Assembly (NCBI GenBank): GCA_023264995.1
Contig: JAHFUR010000013.1
Span: 39,599-103,598, forward strand
Source: Acidimicrobiia bacterium
Lineage (GTDB): Bacteria > Actinomycetota > Acidimicrobiia > Acidimicrobiales > AC-14
Direction of reading: 5' to 3'
Length of the DNA: 64,000 nt
Both the position numbers and the translations under genes were made by a program. Within the stretch, counting starts at the first letter, position 1, and every line of letters starts with the position of its first letter. The notes beneath the pieces were generated by a model, which saw nothing but the letters and a program-made list of their open reading frames with translations, made no database searches and was not told the origin of the DNA. Shown one piece after another: positions 8,543 to 16,776 of the stretch.

Positions 8543-9478
8543 TTGGCCAAGGCGCGAGGGCAGGGCAGTGAGGAGGAGGACCTCCTCCAGCTCTACCTGA
8601 ACGACATCGGGAAATACCCCCTGTTGACCAGGGACGATGAGGTGCGCCTCGGCACCCTTACGCGGGCCGGCCAGCAGGCCGCGGCCAAGCTGGCCCGGGG
8701 CGACACCCTCACCCCCGCCGCCCAGGAGGAGCTGGAGGACAACGTCCGTTCCGGGGAGGATGCCCACCGCAGGTTCGTGCGGTCCAACCTCCGCCTGGTG
8801 GTCTCCATCGCCAAGAAGTACCAGGCGTCCGGCCTGCCCCTGCTCGACCTCATCCAGGAGGGCAACTTCGGCCTCATCCAGGCCGTCGACCGGTTCGACC
8901 CCCGGCGGGGCTTCAAGTTCTCCACCTACGCCACCTGGTGGATCCGCCAGACGATCGCCCGGGGCATCGCCAACACCGCCCGCACCATCCGTCTCCCCGT
9001 CCACGCCGGCGACCAGCTGCTAGCCATCCGCATGGCGGCATCGGCCCTCGAAGTGCGCCTGGGCCGCCCGCCCAAGGCGTCCGAGCTGGCGGCGGCGGTG
9101 AGCCTGCCGCCCAAGAAGGTCGAGGAGCTGCTCCCCTACCTGGGCGAGCCGGCGTCGCTCTCCGAGCACCTCATCGACGGCGAGACCGAGATGGGCGAGC
9201 TGGTGGAGGATGCCACCACCCCACCGCCCGACCAGGCCGTGTTCGCGGCCATGCTGCCCAGCCACGTGGCCCAGCTCCTTTCGGTGCTGGAGCCGCGCGA
9301 GCAGGAGGTGCTCTGCCTCCGCTACGGCCTCGACCGGGGCAGCCCGCGCACCCTCGAAGAGGTCGGCGAGCACTTCGGGCTCACGCGCGAAGGCGTGCGC
9401 CAGGTGGAGCTGAAAGCCATCTCCAAGCTCCGGCGTTCGTCGTCGGCCCGCAGCGCCCGCGACCTGCTGACCGCCTGA
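8543..9478 (+). CDS. Group 2 RNA polymerase sigma factor (sigma-70 family)
   Basis: 311 residues. Region 1.2 is DLLQLYLNDIGKYPLLT; region 2 runs from RFVRSNLRLVV through GLPLLDLIQEGNFGLIQA and FKFSTYATWWIRQ; region 3 contains RPPKASELA; region 4 is EPREQEVLCLRYGLD to GLTREGVRQVE. No long acidic region 1.1 is present, so this is a non-primary group 2 factor (SigB or HrdB-paralogue type). The TTG at 8543 is preferred because GGGAGG lies 5 bases upstream. A GTG at 8519 would add eight residues but has no ribosome site and follows a possible -10 (TACCTT, 8510-8515) too closely. Confidence 0.94.
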   Translation: MAKARGQGSEEEDLLQLYLNDIGKYPLLTRDDEVRLGTLTRAGQQAAAKLARGDTLTPAAQEELEDNVRSGEDAHRRFVRSNLRLVVSIAKKYQASGLPLLDLIQEGNFGLIQAVDRFDPRRGFKFSTYATWWIRQTIARGIANTARTIRLPVHAGDQLLAIRMAASALEVRLGRPPKASELAAAVSLPPKKVEELLPYLGEPASLSEHLIDGETEMGELVEDATTPPPDQAVFAAMLPSHVAQLLSVLEPREQEVLCLRYGLDRGSPRTLEEVGEHFGLTREGVRQVELKAISKLRRSSSARSARDLLTA

Positions 9479-9527
9479 TCGTCCGGTAGGCCTCAAGTTC
9501 CCGGCGGCAGGTGCCGACGGGACGGAG

Positions 9528-10346
9528 ATGAGCGGGACCAGGCGCACAGGGATGATGGTTGGGTTGACGGCCGCGCTCGCCGTCCTGCTGCCCGCGGCGG
9601 TCGTGGCGGCCACGGTCGACCGGCCGGCGCCGGCCAACAGTGTCGACGGCCGGGTCGGGGCCGCGGCCCTGGGCCTCGAAGGGGTCGTCGACGTGCCGGC
9701 CACCCATCCCCCGACGACGGTCGCCCCCACGACCGTCCCGGCGACCCTCGCCCCGCCGACGACGACCCCCCCGCCGGCAATGCCGCGCCTGCCGGCGCCG
9801 GTCGTCACCCTGCCGGCCCCGGCGACGACGGTGACCACCGCGCCGGTCGTGCTGCCGCCCGCACCGCCGGCGCCCCCGACGGGCGGGCTCCCGCCCGGCC
9901 TGCCCGCGTGGATGTACCCGCAGCCGCTCCCCGACATCCCGCCCGCCAGTAGTTGGTCGGTCGAGCAGAACGGGCTCACCCTGCACCTGCGCATGGAGCC
10001 GGCGGCACCCGTGGCCGGCCAGCCGGTGCGCTTCATCATCGACCAGGCCGCCGGCGCGCCGTGCTGCGCCCTGGGCCTGGGGTTCGGGGACTCGCCGGAC
10101 ATCCTGAGCCTCGGTGGCGGGACCTGCACGACCGACCCCAACCGCACCGGCATCGTGGCCACCCACACCTATGCCGCCGCCGGCTCTTACACGATCTCGC
10201 TGGTCGCCGCCACCTTCCCCTGCAACGTCACCATCATCGATGGCCACTTCGTGCCTGGGACGATCACCGGTGCCGGCATCACCGGCTGCGTCGCCGTCGG
10301 GCCGGGGCCGGCGACGCCGCGGGGCTGTCCGGCACCGCCGAGGTAA
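9528..10346 (+). CDS. Secreted protein with Pro/Thr linker and PKD-like domain
   Basis: 272 residues, family not recognised. An N-terminal signal or anchor (MMVGLTAALAVLLPAAVVAA) precedes a long Thr/Pro/Ala linker (about 55-125). A C-terminal domain contains GQPVRFIIDQAA, paired cysteines (CC, C, C) and THTYAAAGSYTISL, the usual C-terminal strand pattern of PKD or Ig-like folds. It is probably extracellular or cell-wall associated, with cysteines suggesting disulfides. A GGAG precedes the ATG closely. Single gene between the sigma factor and the HNH gene, same direction. Confidence 0.7.
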   Translation: MSGTRRTGMMVGLTAALAVLLPAAVVAATVDRPAPANSVDGRVGAAALGLEGVVDVPATHPPTTVAPTTVPATLAPPTTTPPPAMPRLPAPVVTLPAPATTVTTAPVVLPPAPPAPPTGGLPPGLPAWMYPQPLPDIPPASSWSVEQNGLTLHLRMEPAAPVAGQPVRFIIDQAAGAPCCALGLGFGDSPDILSLGGGTCTTDPNRTGIVATHTYAAAGSYTISLVAATFPCNVTIIDGHFVPGTITGAGITGCVAVGPGPATPRGCPAPPR

Positions 10347-10390
10347 CGGACCTCCGCGGCGCGACGCCGGCGCCTCCGCTTGGGGCCCCC

Positions 10391-10420
10391 TTGACATTAC
10401 GAACGTGTGTTCGCTAGTCT
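10391..10420 (+). promoter_or_regulatory. Promoter with embedded LexA (SOS) box upstream of the HNH gene
   Basis: A perfect -35 (TTGACA, 10391-10396) and a -10 (TAGTCT, 10415-10420) are separated by 18 bp. The spacer contains CGAACGTGTGTTCG (10400-10413), a palindrome matching the core of the actinobacterial/Gram-positive SOS box CGAAC-N4-GTTCG. LexA bound here would block the promoter directly. The downstream gene starts at 10487, giving a leader of about 60 bases. Confidence 0.8.
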
Positions 10421-10486
10421 GCGGGTCAGAAGTCCTCGGAGCCTGGCGCTCCCCATGTCGGGCCTCCTCGCGCCGGGGGAGTTGCG

Positions 10487-11668
10487 GTGGCGGTTGTCGT
10501 TGATGCGGCGGTTACCCAGAGTGTCACTGGTGCCCTCGTCGGGGTGATCGACGAGCTGGCCCGCCTCGACCCGCTGGCCCTGGCCGACGGTGCGACCATC
10601 GAGGCCCTGCACCGCCAGCTCGAGCGCCTGGGGGCGGTGACGGCCCGAGCGGTGGCCGGCTTCGACGCCGGGCGGACCTGGGAGACCTCCGGGGCCCGGA
10701 CGGCCTCGGCGTGGGTGTCGTGGCGCTGCCACGTCCCGCTGGCCTCGGCGCGCCGGCGGGTGCAGCTCGGGCGGGCCTTGCGCCACATGCCGGCGGTGGA
10801 GGCGGCCTGGCTGGCCGGTGACATCGGTGAACCCCACGTCGGGTTGCTCGCCGCTGCCCGCACGCCGGCCACCGCCGGCCACTTCGAGCGCGACGAAGCC
10901 ATGCTGGTCGCCCTGGCCGGCGACCTCCGCCACCACCACTTCGTCCGGGCCCTGGCCTACTGGTCCCAGCGGGCCGACCCCGACGGCACGGAGCGCTCCG
11001 CTGAGGACCGCCACCACGAACGCTCGCTGCGGATGTCGTCGACCTTCGGCGGGGCCTGGGCCCTCAACGGGCTGTTCGACCCCGTCAACGGGTCGATCGT
11101 CGCCGAGGTGCTCAACAAGCTCGACGACGAGCTGTTCGAGGCCGACTGGGCCAGGGCCAAGGCCAGGGTGGGCGAGGGCGCCCGGGTCAGTGACCTGGAC
11201 CGGGCGCCGGCTCAGCGCCGGGCCGACGCCCTGGTCGAGATGGCCCGGCGGGCCATGGCCATGCCCGCCGGTGCTCGCCTGCCCGAGCCCCTGTTCAGCG
11301 TGCTGGTGGGCTATGAGACCTTCGCCGGGCGCATCTGTGAGCTGGCCAACGCCACGGTGGTGGCGCCGGGGGCGCTGGTGGGTTGGCTCGACCGGGCTTG
11401 GGTGGAGCGGGTGGTCTTCGACGGCCCCAGCCGGGTGACCGATGTGGGCGTGCGCCAGCGCCTGTTCACCGGCGCCACCCGGCGTGCCGTGGAGCAACGG
11501 GACCGAGAATGCTTCCACGAAACCTGCGACGTGCCGGCGCAGGACTGCGAGGTCGACCACATCGTCCCCTGGTCCGAAGGAGGGCCGACCACCCAGGCCA
11601 ACGGCCGGGTGGCCTGCGGCTTCCACAACCGGGAGCGCCACAAGCCGAGACCACCGCCGGGCGCGTAG
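10487..11668 (+). CDS. DUF222 / 13E12-family HNH endonuclease
   Basis: 393 residues. The N-terminal and central part is the DUF222 helical domain of the 13E12 repeat family (ARAVAGFDAGRTWETSGARTASAW split here, then LAAARTPATAGHF). The C-terminal 45 residues are an HNH nuclease: Cys, CEVDHIVPWSEGG, then CGFHNRERHK. The GTG start has GGGGGAG upstream. The gene lies behind a promoter containing an SOS box, so it is probably induced by DNA damage; SOS control of some 13E12 members is known in mycobacteria. These genes are often multicopy and propagate by an unclear mechanism; biological role uncertain. Confidence 0.93.
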   Translation: MAVVVDAAVTQSVTGALVGVIDELARLDPLALADGATIEALHRQLERLGAVTARAVAGFDAGRTWETSGARTASAWVSWRCHVPLASARRRVQLGRALRHMPAVEAAWLAGDIGEPHVGLLAAARTPATAGHFERDEAMLVALAGDLRHHHFVRALAYWSQRADPDGTERSAEDRHHERSLRMSSTFGGAWALNGLFDPVNGSIVAEVLNKLDDELFEADWARAKARVGEGARVSDLDRAPAQRRADALVEMARRAMAMPAGARLPEPLFSVLVGYETFAGRICELANATVVAPGALVGWLDRAWVERVVFDGPSRVTDVGVRQRLFTGATRRAVEQRDRECFHETCDVPAQDCEVDHIVPWSEGGPTTQANGRVACGFHNRERHKPRPPPGA

Positions 11669-11732
11669 GCGGCAGAGAGAGTCACGCGCCCACCCGGAGA
11701 CCGGCGACCGGTTCCGGGCTATTCGGCGCGTC

Positions 11733-12266
11733 TCATTCTGGAGCCCGCTGGCTGCTCAGGGCCTCCTCCAGCTCCTGGCGCACCGGCTCGGGGAAGTCCG
11801 TGGCCGTGACCTGGCCCTCGTAGCGGCCCAGCTCGCGCAGGACCAGGGGCTTGTTCTCGAAGGTCACCAGGAGGAGCAGGGCCGACTTCCCGGCGTCGAG
11901 CCACTCCGACATCTGCTTCACCCAGTCGTCGGCCAGGCCCTTGTCGACCAGCTTCCCGTAGAGCGCACCGACCGCCGCGCCGCCGGCGATGGCCAGCGGC
12001 CCCACGAGGAGCCCGGCGAAGATGCCCCACCACCCGCCGATGAGGGCGCCCCGGCTCGGTGTGATGTCGACGGTTTCGTGGATCTGCGCCCGCCCCGAGG
12101 CGTCCTTGGCGATCACCACCGCGTCGCCCAGTCGCAACGCCCCCTCCTCCTGCAGGTGCACGAGGTTCAGGAGCACCTCAGCGGCCCGGCTCGGCTTGTC
12201 GAAGACGATGGCGACGAGGTGCTCCCCGCCGCTGGTCGGGGTGGTGGCGGTGCCGGGATCGGTCAT
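11733..12266 (-). CDS. DUF1269 family membrane protein
   Basis: 177 residues. Pattern of the DUF1269 family: an N-terminal alpha/beta part (HLVAIVFDKPSRAAEVL, DAVVIAKDASGRAQIHET), a glycine-rich hydrophobic hairpin (GALIGGWWGIFAGLLVGP, then AIAGGAAVGAL), and a C-terminal ALLLLV...KPLVLREL part. The hairpin probably inserts in the membrane. The start at 12266 has TGGGGAA upstream; frame extension upstream has no family resemblance. Function of the family is not established. Confidence 0.8.
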   Translation of the reverse strand: MTDPGTATTPTSGGEHLVAIVFDKPSRAAEVLLNLVHLQEEGALRLGDAVVIAKDASGRAQIHETVDITPSRGALIGGWWGIFAGLLVGPLAIAGGAAVGALYGKLVDKGLADDWVKQMSEWLDAGKSALLLLVTFENKPLVLRELGRYEGQVTATDFPEPVRQELEEALSSQRAPE

Positions 12267-12306
12267 TTCCCCAATCGTGGCACCAACGCCGGCGGCGGTG
12301 CCGGCG

Positions 12307-14940
12307 TCAGTCGAACCAGCCGACCACGTCGATGACGACGTGGGTGGCACCGGCCAGGTTGAAGACGGCCACCGCTCCGTCGGCGCCGACCTTGGCCACG
12401 ACCATGTTGGCCAGCGTCTGGCCGGCGACGAAGTCGATGCTCGACGCCAACGGCAGCGCGGTGCCCGAGGGGAAGACGGTGAGGTAACCGGTGGCGGTCG
12501 GCTCGGTGACGGTCAGGTTCAGGGCCACGGCACTGACCCCGGAGGCGGGGACCCCGCCGTGGCCGACCATGGGGACGGTCAGGGTGGCGCCGGGGCCGGC
12601 GGGGGACGCCGTGTCGCGTGTGTCGAGGGCCCGGGCCGGCGGCAGCGGATGGTAGCGGGCGCCGGCTGTCGCCCCCTCGGAGCCGAACCAGCCGACCACG
12701 TCGATGACGACGTGGGTGGCACCGGCCAGGTTGAAGACGGCCACCGCTCCGTCGGCGCCGACCTTGGCCACGACCATGTTGGCCAGCGTCTGGCCGGCGA
12801 CGAAGTCGATGCTCGACGCCAACGGCAGCGCGGTGCCCGAGGGGAAGACGGTGAGGTAACCGGTGGCGGTCGGCTCGGTGACGGTCAGGTTCAGGGCCAC
12901 GGCACTGACCCCGGAGGCGGGGACCCCGCCGTGGCCGACCATGGGGACGGTCAGGGTGGCGCCGGGGCCGGCGGGCGACGCCGTGTCGCGTGTGTCGAGG
13001 GCCCGGGCCGGCGGCAGCGGGTGGTACTCCCCCGCCCCCGGCAGGCCGAAGGCATGGAGGACGCCGTCGTCCGATGCGGCGAAGACCATGCCGCCGGAGA
13101 CCGCCGGCGACGACCGGACAGCTGCGCCCGTCTCGCCGGTCCAGACCGGCAGGCACACCACCGGCGTACCCGCGCAATTGGTCAGGCCGGCACCGTCAAA
13201 GGCATAGATGAGGTGGTCGCTCGCGCCCGAGCCGGCCCCGACGAGCACGACCCCGTTGACCACTGCCGGCGAGGAGATCACCAGGTCGGTGGCGCCGGTC
13301 TGCGCGGTCCACAACGGCGTGCACGCCTTCGGGATGCCGGCGCAGTTGGTCGCGCCAGCAGCGTCGAAGGCGTAGACCTTCCTGTCCAACGACCCGACGT
13401 ACACTCGCCCGCCGTCAACGGCAGGCGACGAGATGAGCCGGCCCGCCGCCGCCGACCAGAGAGGAAGGCACACCGTCGGGGTGCCCGAGCAGCCATCGAC
13501 ACCGGCCGCGTCGAACGCGTACAGGAACCCGTCACCTGAGCCCACGTAGACGACGCCGGCGGCCACGGCCGGCGACGATTCGATCCCGGAGCCGGTCACC
13601 GCCGTCCACAACGGGGCGCACGTCCTTGGCGTGCCCGAACACCCGGTCTCGCCGAGCGCATCGAAGGCGTAGAGCCGGTCGTCCTCGGACCCGACGTACA
13701 CGACGCCTGCCGAGACCGCCGGTGACGACATGACGATCCCGCCCGTGGTGGCCGTCCAAAGTGGGGAGCACTCCTTCGGCGAACCGCCGCACCCCGTGAC
13801 GCCGGCCGCGTCGAAGGCGTAGAGCTTCCCGTCGTCCGAGCCCACGTAGACGACGCCGCCGACGACGGCCGGCGAGGACTCGACGGCACCGCCGGTCATG
13901 GCGCTCCACAGCGGAGCGCAGGTCCGCGGGATACCCGAGCAGTTCTGGGCCCCCGCCGCATCGACTGCGTAGAGCCTCCTGTCGTTGGAGCCGACATAGA
14001 CGACCCCACCCGCCACGGCCGGCGACGACGCCATCTGGTTCCCTGTGGCCATCGTCCAGAGGGGCGCACACCCAGGCGGACCGAGCGAGCAGCCGGCCCC
14101 GGAGGCGTCGAACGCGTACAACTTGCCACCGACCGACCCTCCGTAGACCACCCCGTTGACCACCGCAGGAGACGAGACGCCCGGCCCGGAGCCCTGCCAG
14201 GAGGGGGCGAGGCTGGCGATGTTCGCCGCCGTGATGACGGAGCCGGCGGGCACGGCCCCCGGGTGGCCCGGAGCGGCCCGGAACTGGGGCCACGGCGCCG
14301 GCCGGATAGTGAGGACGAGCTGGACGTCGGACCGGGGATGGCCCCAGAACGAGCCTGTGCTCCCGAACAGGAGACCACCTCCCGCGGAGGCCACGTACGA
14401 ACCGCCGAGCGAGAAGGTGCCGCCGGCGGCGCTCTGGGCGGCCGCCACCCCCGACCGGTTCAATGCGACGCCGACGGGTGTCGCGCTGGCGTCGCCGACG
14501 GCCACCGACCCGTACACCGCGCCGGTCCCGAGGTCAGCCCACACGCCCGTGCCGGTGGCGGTCGTCGTGTTCAGCACGGTGACCGGCGCCGAGACGTCCC
14601 GCAGGGTCAGCAACCCCGCTCCAGGCCCGGAATAGTTGGCGGCCGAGAAGACTGCTGCGACCACATCGCCGGAGATGCCCGCGAGGTCGAAGACGAAGAA
14701 GTCGCGAATGACGCCGGAGGGGAGCGGCGAACTGTCGCCGGCGGCGTAGCCGTCATTGCCGGCGTCGTGGAGCCCGTTCTGACCGAACCAGCCGGCGCTG
14801 GTGGCCACGATCGTCCTCGTGGTCGTTGCCGGCGGGGCCGCGGCGCGGGCGAGAGGCGCCATGGGCCCGACGACCGCCACGACCGCGGCGGCCAGGACGA
14901 GACCCACAACCGTGACCACCGACCGCGCGTTCCGCCTCAT
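12307..14940 (-). CDS. Secreted PQQ-like beta-propeller surface protein with two LDTR...GWF domains
   Basis: 877 residues. Signal peptide, then an N-terminal beta domain (about 45-210), then about seven to eight repeats of the type SSPAVVGGVVYVGSDDGKLY with YAFDAAG...C...C...PLW, a PQQ-like propeller in which each blade carries paired cysteines. The C-terminus has two nearly identical 114-residue domains beginning ARALDTRDTASPAGP and ending HVVIDVVGWF, common in actinobacterial surface proteins. No quinoprotein catalytic residues were identified, so a structural or binding role is more likely than dehydrogenase. The start is tentative (ATG 14940; GTG 14958 also possible). Confidence 0.85.
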   Translation of the reverse strand: MRRNARSVVTVVGLVLAAAVVAVVGPMAPLARAAAPPATTTRTIVATSAGWFGQNGLHDAGNDGYAAGDSSPLPSGVIRDFFVFDLAGISGDVVAAVFSAANYSGPGAGLLTLRDVSAPVTVLNTTTATGTGVWADLGTGAVYGSVAVGDASATPVGVALNRSGVAAAQSAAGGTFSLGGSYVASAGGGLLFGSTGSFWGHPRSDVQLVLTIRPAPWPQFRAAPGHPGAVPAGSVITAANIASLAPSWQGSGPGVSSPAVVNGVVYGGSVGGKLYAFDASGAGCSLGPPGCAPLWTMATGNQMASSPAVAGGVVYVGSNDRRLYAVDAAGAQNCSGIPRTCAPLWSAMTGGAVESSPAVVGGVVYVGSDDGKLYAFDAAGVTGCGGSPKECSPLWTATTGGIVMSSPAVSAGVVYVGSEDDRLYAFDALGETGCSGTPRTCAPLWTAVTGSGIESSPAVAAGVVYVGSGDGFLYAFDAAGVDGCSGTPTVCLPLWSAAAGRLISSPAVDGGRVYVGSLDRKVYAFDAAGATNCAGIPKACTPLWTAQTGATDLVISSPAVVNGVVLVGAGSGASDHLIYAFDGAGLTNCAGTPVVCLPVWTGETGAAVRSSPAVSGGMVFAASDDGVLHAFGLPGAGEYHPLPPARALDTRDTASPAGPGATLTVPMVGHGGVPASGVSAVALNLTVTEPTATGYLTVFPSGTALPLASSIDFVAGQTLANMVVAKVGADGAVAVFNLAGATHVVIDVVGWFGSEGATAGARYHPLPPARALDTRDTASPAGPGATLTVPMVGHGGVPASGVSAVALNLTVTEPTATGYLTVFPSGTALPLASSIDFVAGQTLANMVVAKVGADGAVAVFNLAGATHVVIDVVGWFD
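12313..13026 (-). repeat. Intragenic direct duplication, 342 bp x 2 (372-bp period)
   Basis: Bases 12313-12654 recur at 12685-13026 with a constant offset of 372 (124 codons). By eye only two differences are visible: G12604 versus C12976 and A12649 versus G13021. The copies encode the two C-terminal LDTR...VVIDVVGWF domains and keep frame. A 30-bp spacer of unrelated sequence separates them. Such identity, including at silent positions, indicates a recent duplication or ongoing gene conversion. Confidence 0.95.
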
Positions 14941-15107
14941 CGGAGTACCTGTCGGCACCTCGACGAGGTCGCTTGAGCGAACGGACCACTCGCGGACGCG
15001 TCAAACCATGAAGGACACCCGGAGCGGCGAGACCGGCTGAGGGCCCCTCGGAGTATTTGTCGGCCTCCCGGTGTTCTCAAGTGATGGCAGCGGAACAGGA
15101 GGGGACG

Positions 15108-15845
15108 GTGGCCCAGGACGGCGAAGTGACGGTGGCGGTACTCACGTGCAGGCGCGACGGCGTCAGCACCCGGCTGCGGTGTGCGGAGTGCGACACACCG
15201 ATCTGTCCCGCGTGTTTCGTCCGCACCGAGGTGGGGCTCATGTGCCCGGCCTGCGGCGCGGACACCACGCCGGCCATCCTCCTCCCCACCCGCCGCCGGC
15301 GGGCCTTCGCCGCGGCCGCGCTGACGGGCGTCGCCCTCCTCGCCGCCGGCGGCGGGTGGCTGGTCACCCGCCCGGGAACAACGCCGGCCCCGGAGGTAGA
15401 CATTGCCGCCGGTTCGGTCAAGACCGTCGCCCTCTTCCAGCTCGGGAGCGGCCAGCTCCCCGACGGCACGGCGTGGCGCCTCGACGCTCGTCGTGACGGC
15501 CAGCTGTGCGTCACCCTGACGGTGGCCCCCACCCGGCCCGGAGAGCGCTGCCAGGATCCGCCCGGGAACAAGACCATGGCCAGCAACTTCACCCGGGTGT
15601 TGACCGGGCCGAACGGTTCGACCTACCTCACCTGGGGCATTGTCTCCGAGCAGGTCGACCGGGTCCGGGTCGCGCCTGACGGCGATGCCCCGTGGGAGGT
15701 GCCCGCTCTCGGCGCCGGCGCCGGCCTGGGTGGGCGGATCTTCGTCTTCTCCATGGCCCACAACGTGCCGGTGACATTCACGGCGCTCTCGGCCGAGGGT
15801 CGGGAGATCGGCCACCAGGCCCGGCCGGCCCTCCCGACCCGCTAG
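15108..15845 (+). CDS. Zinc-ribbon/B-box membrane protein
   Basis: 245 residues. The N-terminus holds a B-box-like zinc site: TCRRDG, RCAECDTPICPACF, then VGLMCPACG, resembling the leader found in many actinobacterial rhomboids and membrane proteins. One transmembrane segment follows (about 65-85, RRRRAFAAAALTGVALLAAG), then an extracytoplasmic domain of unknown type with SGQLPDGTAWRLD. There are no rhomboid catalytic segments, so it is not a protease. The GTG at 15108 was chosen because AGGAGGGG lies 3 bases upstream; an upstream ATG at 15084 lacks a site. Its TAG stop lies within the 168-bp palindrome. Confidence 0.75.
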   Translation: MAQDGEVTVAVLTCRRDGVSTRLRCAECDTPICPACFVRTEVGLMCPACGADTTPAILLPTRRRRAFAAAALTGVALLAAGGGWLVTRPGTTPAPEVDIAAGSVKTVALFQLGSGQLPDGTAWRLDARRDGQLCVTLTVAPTRPGERCQDPPGNKTMASNFTRVLTGPNGSTYLTWGIVSEQVDRVRVAPDGDAPWEVPALGAGAGLGGRIFVFSMAHNVPVTFTALSAEGREIGHQARPALPTR

Positions 15846-16009
15846 TGCTCCATTTCGCAGGTCACGTGGATGTACCGCCGAGCTCTCGGCGCCGCTGGCA
15901 AGGCGCACCGGAGCCCGAAGACCCTTGCCGTCTTTGGGCGAGGAGCAACGCAGCCAGCGGCGGCGAGAGCCGGCGAGACGCCGCTGGGACCTGCGAAGTG
16001 GTGCACTAG
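15842..16009. repeat. 168-bp imperfect palindrome (possible MITE or bidirectional terminator)
   Basis: The ends are 22-bp inverted repeats (15842-15863 and 15988-16009) with two mismatches, both beginning CTAGTGC when read inward. Inner arms also pair: GCTCTCGGCGCCGCTGGC on the left versus the same sequence with one change on the right, and GCCCGAAGAC versus GCCCAAAGAC around a central loop near 15922. The whole segment can fold as one long hairpin. The TAG stop of the upstream plus-strand gene (15843-15845) and the TAG of the minus-strand ABC gene (16006-16008) both lie in the terminal repeats. No second copy was noticed in the window. Confidence 0.85.
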
Positions 16010-16776
16010 GCGGCGGCCGGCTCCTCGGCGGTCAGCAGGGCCATGAGCCGCTCCTGCACCATGCGGAACGCCGGCTCGTCGATCACGCTGGCCCGGTCGC
16101 GCGGCCGAGGTAGGTCGACGGGGATGATGTCGATGATCGACGGTCCCGGCGGGTTGCCCATGACCACGATCCGGTCGGCCAGCAGGATGGCCTCGTCGAT
16201 GCCGTGGGTCACCATCAGCACCGTCTCGGTGGTCGACTCGTGCTGCCACAGGTCGACAAGCTGCTGCTGGAGCCGGGCCCGGGTCAGCGCGTCGAGGGCG
16301 CCGAATGGCTCGTCCAGAAGGAGGAGGCGGGGACTGACCGCGAAGGCCCGGGCCACCGCGGTGCGTTGCTGCATGCCTCCCGACACCTGCGCCGGCCGCT
16401 TGTTGCGGTGCTCCCAGAGGCCGACGGCGTTCAGGTAGCGCTCGACCACCTCGTCGGTCTGCGCCGAGGTTCGTTCCGGACGGGCCGCCTTGGCCGCCTC
16501 CCGTACGTTGGCCAGCAGGCTGAGCCGGGGCAAGAGCGAGTAGTTCTGGAACACCATGGCCCGGTCCGGCCCGGGCTCGGTGATGGCTTTGCCGTCCAGG
16601 CTCAACTCGCCGGCGTCGATGGCCATGAGGCCGCCGACGGCGTTGATGAGGGTCGACTTCCCGCAGCCCGAGTGACCGATGAACGACACGAACTCGCCCT
16701 GACCGACGGCGAGGTCCACGCCCCGCAGGACGTCCTGGCCGTTGAAGGACTTCCACACGTTCTTCAGTTCGAGCAT
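16006..16776 (-). CDS. ABC transporter ATPase, nitrate/sulfonate/taurine family
   Basis: 256 residues. Walker A GHSGCGKST, Q-loop MVFQNYSLLPRL, signature VSGGMQQR, Walker B LLLLDEPFGALD and H-loop VTHGIDEA are all intact. The sequence resembles NrtD/SsuB. Its ATG shares one base with the permease stop (TAATG), so the three transporter genes are one operon. Energises import of the anion bound by the upstream lipoprotein. Its TAG stop is inside the palindromic element. Confidence 0.94.
   Translation of the reverse strand: MLELKNVWKSFNGQDVLRGVDLAVGQGEFVSFIGHSGCGKSTLINAVGGLMAIDAGELSLDGKAITEPGPDRAMVFQNYSLLPRLSLLANVREAAKAARPERTSAQTDEVVERYLNAVGLWEHRNKRPAQVSGGMQQRTAVARAFAVSPRLLLLDEPFGALDALTRARLQQQLVDLWQHESTTETVLMVTHGIDEAILLADRIVVMGNPPGPSIIDIIPVDLPRPRDRASVIDEPAFRMVQERLMALLTAEEPAAA

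Noticed and set aside
12313..13026. Mobile element as cause of the duplication
   Set aside because: The copies are in-frame domain-encoding segments without inverted ends or transposase; tandem duplication explains them.
12307..14940. PQQ-dependent dehydrogenase
   Set aside because: The propeller repeats match, but no quinone- or calcium-binding catalytic residues were identified; it ends in surface domains instead.
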